Of a stretch of DNA of 42,760 bases, positions 36,102 to 42,760 are shown piece after piece. Within the stretch, counting starts at the first letter, position 1; each line of letters opens with the position of its first letter. The notes below the pieces were generated by a model, which was given only the letters and a program-made list of their open reading frames with translations, searched no databases and was not told the DNA's origin. This stretch comes from IDS-8 sp040902105 (GTDB lineage Bacteria; Pseudomonadota; Gammaproteobacteria; Steroidobacterales; Woeseiaceae), in NCBI GenBank assembly GCA_040902105.1, contig JBBDXW010000018.1, positions 1 to 42,760 on the forward strand, written 5' to 3'. The translations under genes were made by a program, and so were the position numbers.

Positions 36102-36782
36102 CTACTCCGGTTCGGCTAAGATGTAACCGAAGCCGCGCACGGTTTTAATCATAGGCGGTTCGCCGTCCTCGTCTATCTTGCGTCGAAGGTAGCTGATGTA
36201 GACATCGACTACCTTCGTTCCCGGGTCGAAGTCCATGCCCCAGACATTGTTGAGCAGCCGATTACGGCTAACCACCGTACCCGCGTTGTGCATCAGATAG
36301 GACAAAAGCGCGTATTCGCGTGCCGTGAGCGTAATCTCCCTGTCGCCGCGCCATGCTTTCTTTGCGTCCGAGTCAAGGGTCAGGTCTCCTATTTGCAAGA
36401 CCGGGTCAGCGGCTGGCTTGCCACCGCGCCGCTTCAGCGCCTCCATCCGTGCAAGCAGCTCATCGAACGCGAACGGTTTGGTCATGTAGTCGTCGGCGCC
36501 GCATCGTAGCCCATCGATTTTATTCTGCAGGGTGTCCATGGCTGTAAGCATCAGGATCAACGCCTCGTTTTTCTCGACCCGGAGTAAGCGGCAAATTTCC
36601 ATTCCGTCGCGTCCCGGCAGCATGCGGTCGAGCACGATGAGCTCGTAGTCGTGGTCGCGTGCCAAGGACAATGCCTGCCCGCCCTCGACGGCGAGGTCGA
36701 CAACATAACCTTCGGCTTCCAGTCCACGCTTGATGAACTGCGATATCCGGGAGTCATCCTCCACCAACAATACTTTCGCCAC
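36102..36782 (-). CDS. OmpR-family response regulator
   Basis: 226 residues. Receiver with acidic Glu8-Asp9-Asp10, phospho-Asp52 (LIVLDRMLPGRDG), Thr80 and Lys102 (DDYMTKPF). The winged-helix output at about 130-225 has WRGDREITLTAREYALLSYL, VVSRNRLLNNVWGMDFDPGT and VYISYLRRKIDE...IKTVRGFGYIL. Close in pattern to CusR/QseB/PmrA type regulators. Coupled with the kinase 11 bp upstream. Direct repeats at 38561-38600 in the divergent region are a candidate target. Signal unknown. Confidence 0.94.
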   Translation of the reverse strand: MAKVLLVEDDSRISQFIKRGLEAEGYVVDLAVEGGQALSLARDHDYELIVLDRMLPGRDGMEICRLLRVEKNEALILMLTAMDTLQNKIDGLRCGADDYMTKPFAFDELLARMEALKRRGGKPAADPVLQIGDLTLDSDAKKAWRGDREITLTAREYALLSYLMHNAGTVVSRNRLLNNVWGMDFDPGTKVVDVYISYLRRKIDEDGEPPMIKTVRGFGYILAEPE

Positions 36783-36793
36783 CGTGTGCCTAC

Positions 36794-38362
36794 TCAGATG
36801 CGGGGAATCCTGATTCCGACCTCGGTAAAGCTACCTGACTCGCTGGTGACGCTGATGTCGCCACCGTGCTTTTCGATCAGCGATTTAGCGATGGCCAGCC
36901 CGATGCCCAGCCCGCTGCCGTCATGTGCTCCGCCGCGATAGAAGCGATCGAACACGTGCGGCAGATCGTCAGCGTGGATGCCCTGGCCTTGATCACGGAT
37001 GACAACGCTGGCGTCATCGTCGTGGCTCTCAACGCGCATCTTAACCTTACTTCCGGGTGGCGAATACTTGATTGCGTTGTCAATCACAATCATCAGCGCC
37101 TGGCTCAGGCGCTGAGCGTCGGCTGCGATCCAAATCGGTTCCCCGGGAGACACGATTTCGAGCTCGATTCCTTTGCCACGACTTAAAGCGCTCCCCTCAC
37201 GGCTGACCTTATCGATGACGGCTTGAAGGGCCACGCGGCCCAGTTCGAACCGAAGCGTGTCGTTCTCGCTGCGCGCCAGAAGAAGCAGGTCTTCTACCAG
37301 ACGGCTCATATCCTTCGCCAGGCCGACGATGCGATGCAGCACGTCGCGGTAGTCGCTAGCCGAATCCGGCGGCCTGCGCAGCGTAATTTCCGCTTCGCCA
37401 CGCAGCGCGGTGAGCGGCGTTCGCAACTCGTGACTGATGTCTGCGAGAAACTGTACGCGCAGTCTGTCGAGCGCCGACAATCGCTCATTGGCATCCGCGA
37501 GTTCCCAGGTGCGGTCCGCGACCTGGTGTTCGAGATCCGTCTGCGCGCCGAGAACGAGTTGCCGCTGACTTTCAAGTTGTTCGGCCATTCGATTGAAGCC
37601 GTTTGCCAGCACTCCAAGTTCGTCGTCGCCGCTTTTGTCCAGACGATGGTTGAGCTCTCCGCGGCTGATGGCACCCGTACCCTCAATCAGAGCAGATACC
37701 GGCCGCAGCAGCGCCCGTGCAAGGCGATTAGCCGTCGTGAGGCATATGGCAAGAGCCGCAAGTGTTGCCACGGCAATAATCTGCAAGAGACGCGACCAAA
37801 GTGCCGCAGCCTCGTGTTCGGCAAGTTCGACCTCCTCCTGCTCGTCGAGCACGGCGGACCGCAAAAGATGCTCGAACTCGGCATCGAGTCGATTCTCGAT
37901 GTCGCTGCGGAACAGCTGAATTGCCTCGTCCCCGCGGCCGGCGTTCCGTAATGAAACGAGATTGTCGACCGCGGCGTCCATCTCCCTCTGAAGCTCGCGC
38001 ATGCGCTCCAGCCGATACAATTCGTCCTTGGAGTCGCTGGGCTGGCCTTCGTTGGTAAGAAAATCATGCTCGCGCAAGGTGATCTTCTCGAGCCGGTCAA
38101 ATTCGATTTCCAGGTCTGACCTGGCGCTTTCGTAGTCACTGCGCTCGGCCTCACCGATCAGCAACAGCTCAGCAATCTGCTCGGAAAACCGATTGGCGTG
38201 CAGAGTGACCGACGTAATCGCTTCCAGTTGACGATTGGCCCACTCGACGCGCTGCATGTAGAACCCACCAAAGCGGATTGAGACGACCGCTATCGTTGCC
38301 ATGAGCAGTACAGTGCCAGCGATGACGAACTGTAAAAAATAGATGCGTTGCCTGATCTTCAT
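36794..38362 (-). CDS. Membrane sensor histidine kinase
   Basis: 522 residues from ATG 38362. A longer frame to TTG 38458 or ATG 38452 exists, but a TATAAT box lies inside it and the membrane helix starts right after MKIRQRIYFLQF, so the shorter start is preferred. TM1 about 9-30; long helical periplasmic domain about 31-190 (four-helix-bundle type); TM2 about 192-211; HAMP about 212-265; coiled coil; H-box ADISHELRTPLTALRG (His311); ATP-binding motifs VIDNAIKYSPPGSK, RDQGQGI and GSGLGIGLAI. Pairs with the OmpR-family regulator downstream. The ligand is not evident. Confidence 0.9.
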   Translation of the reverse strand: MKIRQRIYFLQFVIAGTVLLMATIAVVSIRFGGFYMQRVEWANRQLEAITSVTLHANRFSEQIAELLLIGEAERSDYESARSDLEIEFDRLEKITLREHDFLTNEGQPSDSKDELYRLERMRELQREMDAAVDNLVSLRNAGRGDEAIQLFRSDIENRLDAEFEHLLRSAVLDEQEEVELAEHEAAALWSRLLQIIAVATLAALAICLTTANRLARALLRPVSALIEGTGAISRGELNHRLDKSGDDELGVLANGFNRMAEQLESQRQLVLGAQTDLEHQVADRTWELADANERLSALDRLRVQFLADISHELRTPLTALRGEAEITLRRPPDSASDYRDVLHRIVGLAKDMSRLVEDLLLLARSENDTLRFELGRVALQAVIDKVSREGSALSRGKGIELEIVSPGEPIWIAADAQRLSQALMIVIDNAIKYSPPGSKVKMRVESHDDDASVVIRDQGQGIHADDLPHVFDRFYRGGAHDGSGLGIGLAIAKSLIEKHGGDISVTSESGSFTEVGIRIPRI

Positions 38363-38431
38363 CCCGATGCTGCTGCTATGGAGGGGACCGGCTGCGTCGT
38401 TGCGACGAAAGAAGCTTTGATTGCGGCTGAC

Positions 38432-38458
38432 ATTATAGGTATCAGAAAGCATGTTCAA
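38432..38458 (-). promoter_or_regulatory. Probable promoter of the two-component operon
   Basis: On the minus strand TTGAAC (38458-38453), a 15-bp spacer and TATAAT (38437-38432). The spacer is short, yet the -10 is perfect and lies 70 bp before the preferred kinase ATG. Confidence 0.45.
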
Positions 38459-38811
38459 GCAGAAGTCAGGTAACGAACGAGCAGGCAGCGATTAGCAACA
38501 ATGTGCGACTTCATTCCATTTTTTCTTTACGCCTTGGAATCTCTGGTGTTCTTCAGGCCTCTTACCCTTTCCTAACCTTCCGCTTGCCAACGCCTAACCT
38601 CAGTGTCACGGGAATGTAATGCGTCTCCCGCCGGGAACCAATGTTGATCAATTATCCTTTGAATCGTAGTCGGATTCGGGACGCAAGTATCAATGGCACC
38701 TTTCAGGCGGAGAATGCAGATTTCCGGGAAAGTTTTGGTTTATTTGCTTTGTGTCTTACCGTTCCGTTGTGGGCTGCGCGACACCATTGTGAAGAAAATT
38801 GAACGCGACGA
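38459..38811. other. Divergent intergenic region, visibly AT-richer
   Basis: 353 bp between the kinase promoter and the small kinase-like gene. It contains the direct repeats described at 38561-38600. No open frame with coding character, no RNA gene recognised. Confidence 0.5.
38561..38600. promoter_or_regulatory. Direct-repeat array, candidate response-regulator box
   Basis: CCTAACCT at 38571-38578 and again at 38593-38600, 22 bp apart (two helical turns), with a degenerate CTTACCCT at 38561-38568, 10 bp before the first. Helically phased direct repeats are what OmpR-family regulators bind, and one is encoded beside it. Confidence 0.5.
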
Positions 38812-39417
38812 ATGAGCCGGGAGCCCCAGGAAATCAGCATCATCGGCCCAATTGGCAGTGGCCGGCGCTGCACGGCATGGCGCGCGAACAGCTGGGGACA
38901 AGATTTCGTGGTCAAGCTGTATTCGGACCGTGCGATCGCCAAGCACGCCGCTCGCTATACACTGCCGATTGCGCGTTTCGAATACGAGCGCAATCTTTCC
39001 TTGTTCACCACGCACGGACTTCGCGGCAAAATTGCCAGGCCGTTAGGCTTCGTCTCACGTGGAGTCCGGCAGGTATTCCTGCAGGAATTTGTGACTGGCG
39101 TGCCGCTGGCCTCTTTCGCCGTGTCAGCTAGTGAATCAGAGCGGTTACGAGTTAACGCGGCGCTAGTAAGCATCGTTCGCACCGCCCACGAGCATGCAAT
39201 TTTTGACCTTGATCTGCACCCCTCGAATGTACTTGTAATGCGGAGCGTGAGCGGGCTGCCTGACCCGGTTCTCTTCGACTTCAACAAGATCCCCTACCAC
39301 GAGTGGCCCCCAAATGCCGCTATGCGCGCATTTGTCGCATTTGGCCGCATCAGGCGCGAATCCAGGGACCTTCGGGGCTTGCGAACCATACGTCGTGTGC
39401 TGCGACTACCGGCTTAG
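38812..39417 (+). CDS. YrbL-like small protein-kinase-fold protein
   Basis: 201 residues. Kinase-like signs: an N-terminal nucleotide strand region IIGPIGSGRRCTAWRANSWG, an invariant-Lys candidate in FVVKLYSD, catalytic loop IFDLDLHPSNVLVM (Asp and Asn of HxDxxxxN) and metal loop LFDFNKIP replacing DFG. The short, C-lobe-poor architecture matches the YrbL / lipopolysaccharide-kinase-like group. In enterobacteria yrbL belongs to the PhoP/PmrA envelope-stress regulon; here the gene faces away from an OmpR-type two-component system. The substrate is unknown. An ATP-grasp gene follows 135 bp later. Confidence 0.72.
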   Translation: MSREPQEISIIGPIGSGRRCTAWRANSWGQDFVVKLYSDRAIAKHAARYTLPIARFEYERNLSLFTTHGLRGKIARPLGFVSRGVRQVFLQEFVTGVPLASFAVSASESERLRVNAALVSIVRTAHEHAIFDLDLHPSNVLVMRSVSGLPDPVLFDFNKIPYHEWPPNAAMRAFVAFGRIRRESRDLRGLRTIRRVLRLPA

Positions 39418-39552
39418 AGATTCAACGGCTCAAGCAGTTTTTGTCGGAAACCTCGGGTTTCCTTTCGATGCTGCTCGTCACAGAGCAAGTCGCCAACTGT
39501 GTTGTGCCTTGCAATCAGTCGTGGCAATCGGCCGCCGTTAGATGAGGAGAGT

Positions 39553-40770
39553 ATGGCGCGAGTTCTTGTTGTTGATGGCCAGCACCGGTCGGCCCTTGCC
39601 GTAGTACGATCGCTCGGACGCGCTGGCCACACCTGCATTGTGACCGCGCCTGAACTTCCTGCGATAGCCGCGGTTTCTCGGTATTGCAATGAGGTGCATA
39701 CGCTGGAATTTGGGTACTGCGCCGTTGCCGCGACACGACTTCGAGCACTGATCGACATGCAGGGCATTGATATTGTCGTGCCCATTTCAGACAAGGCTAT
39801 GACGTGCGTTCTTCGAGACTTTCCCGAGGGCAGCATTGGACGCTCCAAAGTGGCCGCTCCGACGCCGGCAGCGTACAAAGCTCTCAGCGATAAGTCGCAA
39901 CTTCTGATCCATGCTGAATCGTTAGGGTTCGCGATTCCAAATTCTGTTGTTGTAAATGAACCGGGAGATGGGTTGTTTCAAGCTGCCGAAACAGTCGGAT
40001 ATCCGTGTGTAATCAAGCCTCACCGTTCAGTCGTGCTGATTGGCGGCCGCCCGCAACGGTTGTTTGTCAAATTTGCAACCACGCCAGCAGATCTGGCTGA
40101 AGCGACAGCGAGTTTGCCTGAAGAGGCTTTTCCAGTTCTGGTCCAGGAACGAATCATCGGCCGCGGCGAAGGTGTATTTCTTTTGTCCGACGGGCAGAAT
40201 ATTCGGGCAAGCTTTGCTCACACTCGCCTCCGCGAGTATCCCCCTTCCGGTGGCGCAAGCACCTACCGGGAGAGCATCGAGGTGCCACCGAACCTTCTGT
40301 CACTCAGTTTGCGTCTCCTGCAGTCAGTTTGCTGGGAAGGTGTCGCCATGGTCGAATTCAAGCGCTCGGCTGCATCGGGTGAGCCATATCTGATGGAGGT
40401 GAACGGTCGTTTCTGGGGCTCGCTCCAGCTAGCCGTCGACGCTGGCGTGGACTTTCCGCGGATGCTGATTGACATGCTTCTCAAGCGGCCTTTTATGGGA
40501 ACTCCGTCCTATCGGGTCGGGGTCCGCACGCGGTGGTTCTGGGGAGACTTTGAATACCTTTGGACCAGGCTTCGGCGACAGCGGCAAAATCTCCATTTGC
40601 CGGCAGACGAAAAGGGTAGAGGTCGATGGAACATCCTCCGAGATGTGCTGCGCGTAAGGCGAGGCGAACGGATCGAGGAGTTGCAGATGAGCGACCCCAT
40701 GCCGTTCTTCTTTGAACTTCGCAGACGGGCACAACGCCTGAGGAAAAAGATGTTTGGCGCCAAGCTGTGA
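39553..40770 (+). CDS. ATP-grasp domain carboxylate-amine ligase-like protein
   Basis: 405 residues; ATG 39553 with GAGGAG close upstream, the longer frame being unsupported. Pre-ATP-grasp Rossmann-like N-terminus (ARVLVVDGQHRSALAVVRSL), then the ATP-grasp fold: KALSDKSQLLIHAESLG, YPCVIKPHRSVVLIGG, FPVLVQERIIGRGEGVFLLS, and the metal-binding end VAMVEFKRSAASGEPYLMEV...NGRFWGSLQL (Glu and Asn). A basic C-terminal tail (ELRRRAQRLRKKMFG) follows. Such proteins join an amino acid or amine to a carboxylate, often in capsule or exopolysaccharide loci. The exact substrate cannot be read. Confidence 0.85.
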   Translation: MARVLVVDGQHRSALAVVRSLGRAGHTCIVTAPELPAIAAVSRYCNEVHTLEFGYCAVAATRLRALIDMQGIDIVVPISDKAMTCVLRDFPEGSIGRSKVAAPTPAAYKALSDKSQLLIHAESLGFAIPNSVVVNEPGDGLFQAAETVGYPCVIKPHRSVVLIGGRPQRLFVKFATTPADLAEATASLPEEAFPVLVQERIIGRGEGVFLLSDGQNIRASFAHTRLREYPPSGGASTYRESIEVPPNLLSLSLRLLQSVCWEGVAMVEFKRSAASGEPYLMEVNGRFWGSLQLAVDAGVDFPRMLIDMLLKRPFMGTPSYRVGVRTRWFWGDFEYLWTRLRRQRQNLHLPADEKGRGRWNILRDVLRVRRGERIEELQMSDPMPFFFELRRRAQRLRKKMFGAKL

Positions 40771-40925
40771 AGTCAGTCGCCCCGGAGAAAGTGTTAACGA
40801 TGTGACCGGTACGTACCTTGATTATATGGCGCGCCAAAGGTGATGAATCTGGGCACTGGCACGAGATCCTTAGAATCTCTTAACTAGGGCGCAGCGCCTT
40901 TCGCGCGGTCCTCCGATTAGGTTGC

Positions 40926-41813
40926 TTAGCGGAGCGCGTCGGGCCGCACCTTTCCTGGCCAGCTCACTGCATCCCCGTAACGCGCCTCGATGATTTCTTC
41001 AATGTTCCCACCATCTACGAAAATGGGGCCGCGCTGCACGCGCCACTCGCCATCGGGTTGGCTGTACCAGAAGCTTGGACGTGCCAAGTTCGGACGTTCG
41101 TTCAAGACGAATTGATCCCGCTGGGCCGTAGGCACGGGTAACGAGCAAATCAACAGTGACTTGCCAACTCGGGGGTTCTCCATGCGCTGCACTGCATCCA
41201 CGATCAGCCGCGCTGGAGCGTTGGGACCTAGCGCCCGGATACGCGCCTTGCGCAGGAGTCGGCATAATTTGGACCACAGCATGGGATTCATTTCTTGCCC
41301 ATGGGTCAGCACCCCCATCTCCGTCTTCTTCAGGGGGCGACCGCGGGCCACTTGGAAATCGACGGTACTCCTTATTTGGCACGTGCTGTTTCCTTCCTTG
41401 TCATGGAAGTTCGAAAGGTGCCATATGTAGGGCCGTAGTCCAGCGGGCGGAGGCTCTCCTACATCCCACGGAACTCCCCATCCAGCGCCCACGATCGCAA
41501 GCATTTTGCAGGAAGGCTTTACGCGCTCCGCGGTCAAAGCGTTTGCGATTTCCTTTCCGAGCAGGGCAAGGTTCCTGTCGAGGTAGCCGGCTTTCAATTG
41601 CTGATGGTGGTTTGCAAGGAGCTCAGCGATCCATTGGTAAGTTGGCTTGCCTTGTATCCGCGCCAATCCGGTATAGCCAATTAGCCAAGAATGATCCCAC
41701 AGAACTGACTTGGTAGTATCGTCGTCCACGAGCGTTCCGTCCGGCAAAGTCAGACGGCGATCCGCCACTTGGATCACCACGGGGTAGCACGCGTAGGTGA
41801 CGATGATGGTCAT
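40926..41813 (-). CDS. Uncharacterised protein, possible Ntn-hydrolase (proteasome-like) fold
   Basis: 295 residues from ATG 41813; the longer frame to 42026 runs through low-quality sequence and the opposite gene's promoter. No family recognised with certainty. The N-terminus MTIIVTYACYPVVIQVADRR, then TLPDG, DDDTTKS, LWDHSWLIGYTGLARI resembles the start of proteasome-beta/HslV-like proteins (hydrophobic strand, ADxRxT, Lys, GxxG). A leading Thr at position 2 could be a nucleophile after Met removal. The C-terminal half (NARLIVDAVQRM-like helix, WRVQRGPIFVDGGN) is unassigned. Divergent from the small gene at 42010. Coding is likely; function is a guess. Confidence 0.6.
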   Translation of the reverse strand: MTIIVTYACYPVVIQVADRRLTLPDGTLVDDDTTKSVLWDHSWLIGYTGLARIQGKPTYQWIAELLANHHQQLKAGYLDRNLALLGKEIANALTAERVKPSCKMLAIVGAGWGVPWDVGEPPPAGLRPYIWHLSNFHDKEGNSTCQIRSTVDFQVARGRPLKKTEMGVLTHGQEMNPMLWSKLCRLLRKARIRALGPNAPARLIVDAVQRMENPRVGKSLLICSLPVPTAQRDQFVLNERPNLARPSFWYSQPDGEWRVQRGPIFVDGGNIEEIIEARYGDAVSWPGKVRPDALR

Positions 41814-42009
41814 ACTGGCGCGGGTCTCTTGCCCCGTCTGAGTAACACGGGGGGTTACGGATGTGGTGAGTCGGGGGCTCCCCCCGGATCCCCAGCCGTG
41901 AATGTAGTGCAAGGTCTCTAGGCAGACAACAAGTTGACCTGGCGCGGTGCTTGGTAAGGGTTGCTGGGGTCCCCTTTCTGGGTTATCTTGGCCGGCAGAG
42001 GTGCTCAAT

Positions 42010-42384
42010 ATGCCCCGCTTGAGCAAGTCCCGCGAGTCCTTGTTTGCTAACCTGAGCGAGAAGCAGCGCGCCGAGCTTCAAGCCATCGAGAAGCGTGCCA
42101 TTCTTGAGTTTCAAGGCCCGCTTGATGAGCTGGAGAAGGCTATCGGGATTCTCCGTATTGGCCATCAGTTCGGGTGGCGGGTCCTGGTGCTGGTGCACAG
42201 CAAGCGGACCATCCGGAAATACGAGGAAATCTTGGGGATCACGTTCCGGGAATTCTTCCCCGACGAAGGGCCCAGCGCGCGCCGGTCAATAGGCCTCCGG
42301 ATGGCCGAGAAGTTTGACAACTTCTGGAAGATCGTAAGCGGCGACATCAAGATCGAGCACCGGAGCGAAATCGCCCGCGATTAG
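42010..42384 (+). CDS. Small uncharacterised protein
   Basis: 124 residues from ATG 42010, AGAGGTG 7 nt upstream. Highly charged and mostly helical: SKSRESLFANLSEKQRAELQ, AIEKRAILEFQGPLDELEKA, then a short beta-like stretch FGWRVLVLVHSKRTIRKYEE and a helical end. There are no Cys residues, signal peptide or membrane segment. I know no domain for it. It is divergent from the Ntn-like gene. It shares GTCCCCT/AGGGGAC elements with the next gene, and may be co-regulated with it. Confidence 0.65.
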   Translation: MPRLSKSRESLFANLSEKQRAELQAIEKRAILEFQGPLDELEKAIGILRIGHQFGWRVLVLVHSKRTIRKYEEILGITFREFFPDEGPSARRSIGLRMAEKFDNFWKIVSGDIKIEHRSEIARD

Positions 42385-42395
42385 GCAAAGGGGAC

Positions 42396-42425
42396 TTGAC
42401 GGCCCCTCTGCTGTGCCCATAAGAT
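42396..42425 (+). promoter_or_regulatory. Promoter for a leaderless-type transcript
   Basis: TTGACG (42396-42401), 18-bp spacer, TAAGAT (42420-42425). The expected start site, about 7 nt on, coincides with the ATG at 42433, so the mRNA would have almost no 5' leader. Confidence 0.6.
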
Positions 42426-42444
42426 AGGGGACATGGCGTCCCCT
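42426..42444. promoter_or_regulatory. Palindrome across the start codon at 42433
   Basis: AGGGGAC - ATGGC - GTCCCCT, 7-bp perfect arms with the ATG in the loop. Another AGGGGAC is at 42389-42395 and GTCCCCT at 41969-41975 before the previous gene. A shared operator, or an mRNA hairpin presenting the start codon, are both possible. Confidence 0.55.
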
Positions 42445-42760
42445 TCCGCATCTGACTTCCGACTCCTGCTAGCCGGGTTCGATACGGTGCAGGCGGCCTA
42501 CTATCTGACGCCAACGCCAAATAGCGAACTTAGCTTCGAGACTTTGAACCTGGAGCGAGGCGGCTCAGAGCTGCCAAGGCTAGGGAGGGGGCGCGGCTCG
42601 AGCTGGGCGGCTGGTCGTTGCAGCTGAAGCCACACGGTTCGAGATCGGGTTATCCGTTCGTGCTGCTCCATCCCGATTACACGCTCGAATGCGGGGAGTT
42701 CAACAACTGGACTTCCCCCGCTATGACGACACCCCGGACTCTCAAAATGAGGCTTGTTCG
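42433..42760 (+). pseudogene. Frameshifted gene of unknown function, runs off the window
   Basis: The ATG frame reads MASPSASDFRLLLAGFDTVQ, AAYYLTPTPNSELSFETLNL and then turns into low-complexity Arg/Gly to a stop at 42627. From about 42555 another frame carries protein-like sequence: AAKAREGARLELGGWSLQLK, PHGSRSGYPFVLLHPDYTLE, CGEFNN. The two parts join sensibly if one base is lost or gained near 42545-42560. A further frame change may occur near 42700. It may be decay or a sequencing error. Family not identified. Confidence 0.5.

Noticed and set aside
40887..40900. GGCGC-A-GCGCC followed by TTT downstream of the ATP-grasp gene
   Set aside because: The loop would be one base, so the real stem is only about 3 bp; not a credible terminator.

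Overview
The window reads as chromosome or genomic island from a GC-rich, Gram-negative bacterium, most likely a gammaproteobacterium. That placement is inferred from tripartite RND pumps with outer-membrane channels, a TonB receptor, PcoA/PcoB-type copper proteins and gene style; no rRNA or tRNA is present to confirm it. The dominant theme is metal, chiefly copper, resistance, embedded between signalling genes and mobile-type accessory DNA.

Layout. (1) 1-7400: a minus-strand signalling operon (EAL response regulator, YfiR-like periplasmic protein, membrane histidine kinase, single-domain receiver, receiver-PAS protein cut by the window edge), divergent from a TonB-dependent receptor. (2) 7500-15010: a Cus-type monovalent copper/silver efflux operon (small Cys-rich secreted protein, CusC-, CusB- and CusA-like) with a formyltransferase overlapping the end of cusA. 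(3) 15030-16750: a PIN-toxin remnant and an AHSA1 / ArsR / VOC group. (4) 16840-22950: a Czc-type divalent-metal efflux operon (small Cys/His-rich protein, CzcC, CzcB, CzcA). (5) 23040-24090: a decayed MFS-DsrE-cysteine desulfurase operon, each gene reduced to a remnant. (6) 24215-31390: a divergent copper locus around a CsoR-type box. To the left run a Cys/His-rich small protein, cytochrome c, P1B copper ATPase, CopA multicopper oxidase and CopB; to the right run CsoR and a CDF-like transporter. (7) 31500-34300: DUF1326 and DUF2182 proteins (convergent, abutting stops) and a flavin disulfide reductase relative. (8) 34320-36050: two toxin-antitoxin modules (Phd/ParE and TacA/TacT) with recognisable control regions, then a near-duplicate 70-78 bp repeat. 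(9) 36100-40770: an OmpR-family two-component system divergent from a small YrbL-like kinase and an ATP-grasp ligase. (10) 40900-42760: poorly characterised, probably mobile DNA with a possible Ntn-hydrolase-like protein, a small unknown protein and a frameshifted gene, with a repeated AGGGGAC heptad near the promoters.

How it works together. The P-type ATPase would move Cu(I) to the periplasm, CopA would oxidise it, CopB would bind or pass copper at the outer membrane, and the Cus pump would expel it from the cell; the Czc pump handles divalent ions. Each of the three metal operons starts with a different small, apparently exported, Cys-rich protein, followed by a hairpin before the first efflux or resistance gene. 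This is the most interesting pattern in the window and suggests metal-sensing leader proteins resembling the CutF/CruR/CopL type. Decay is visible at three places (15.2, 23-24 and 42.5 kb).
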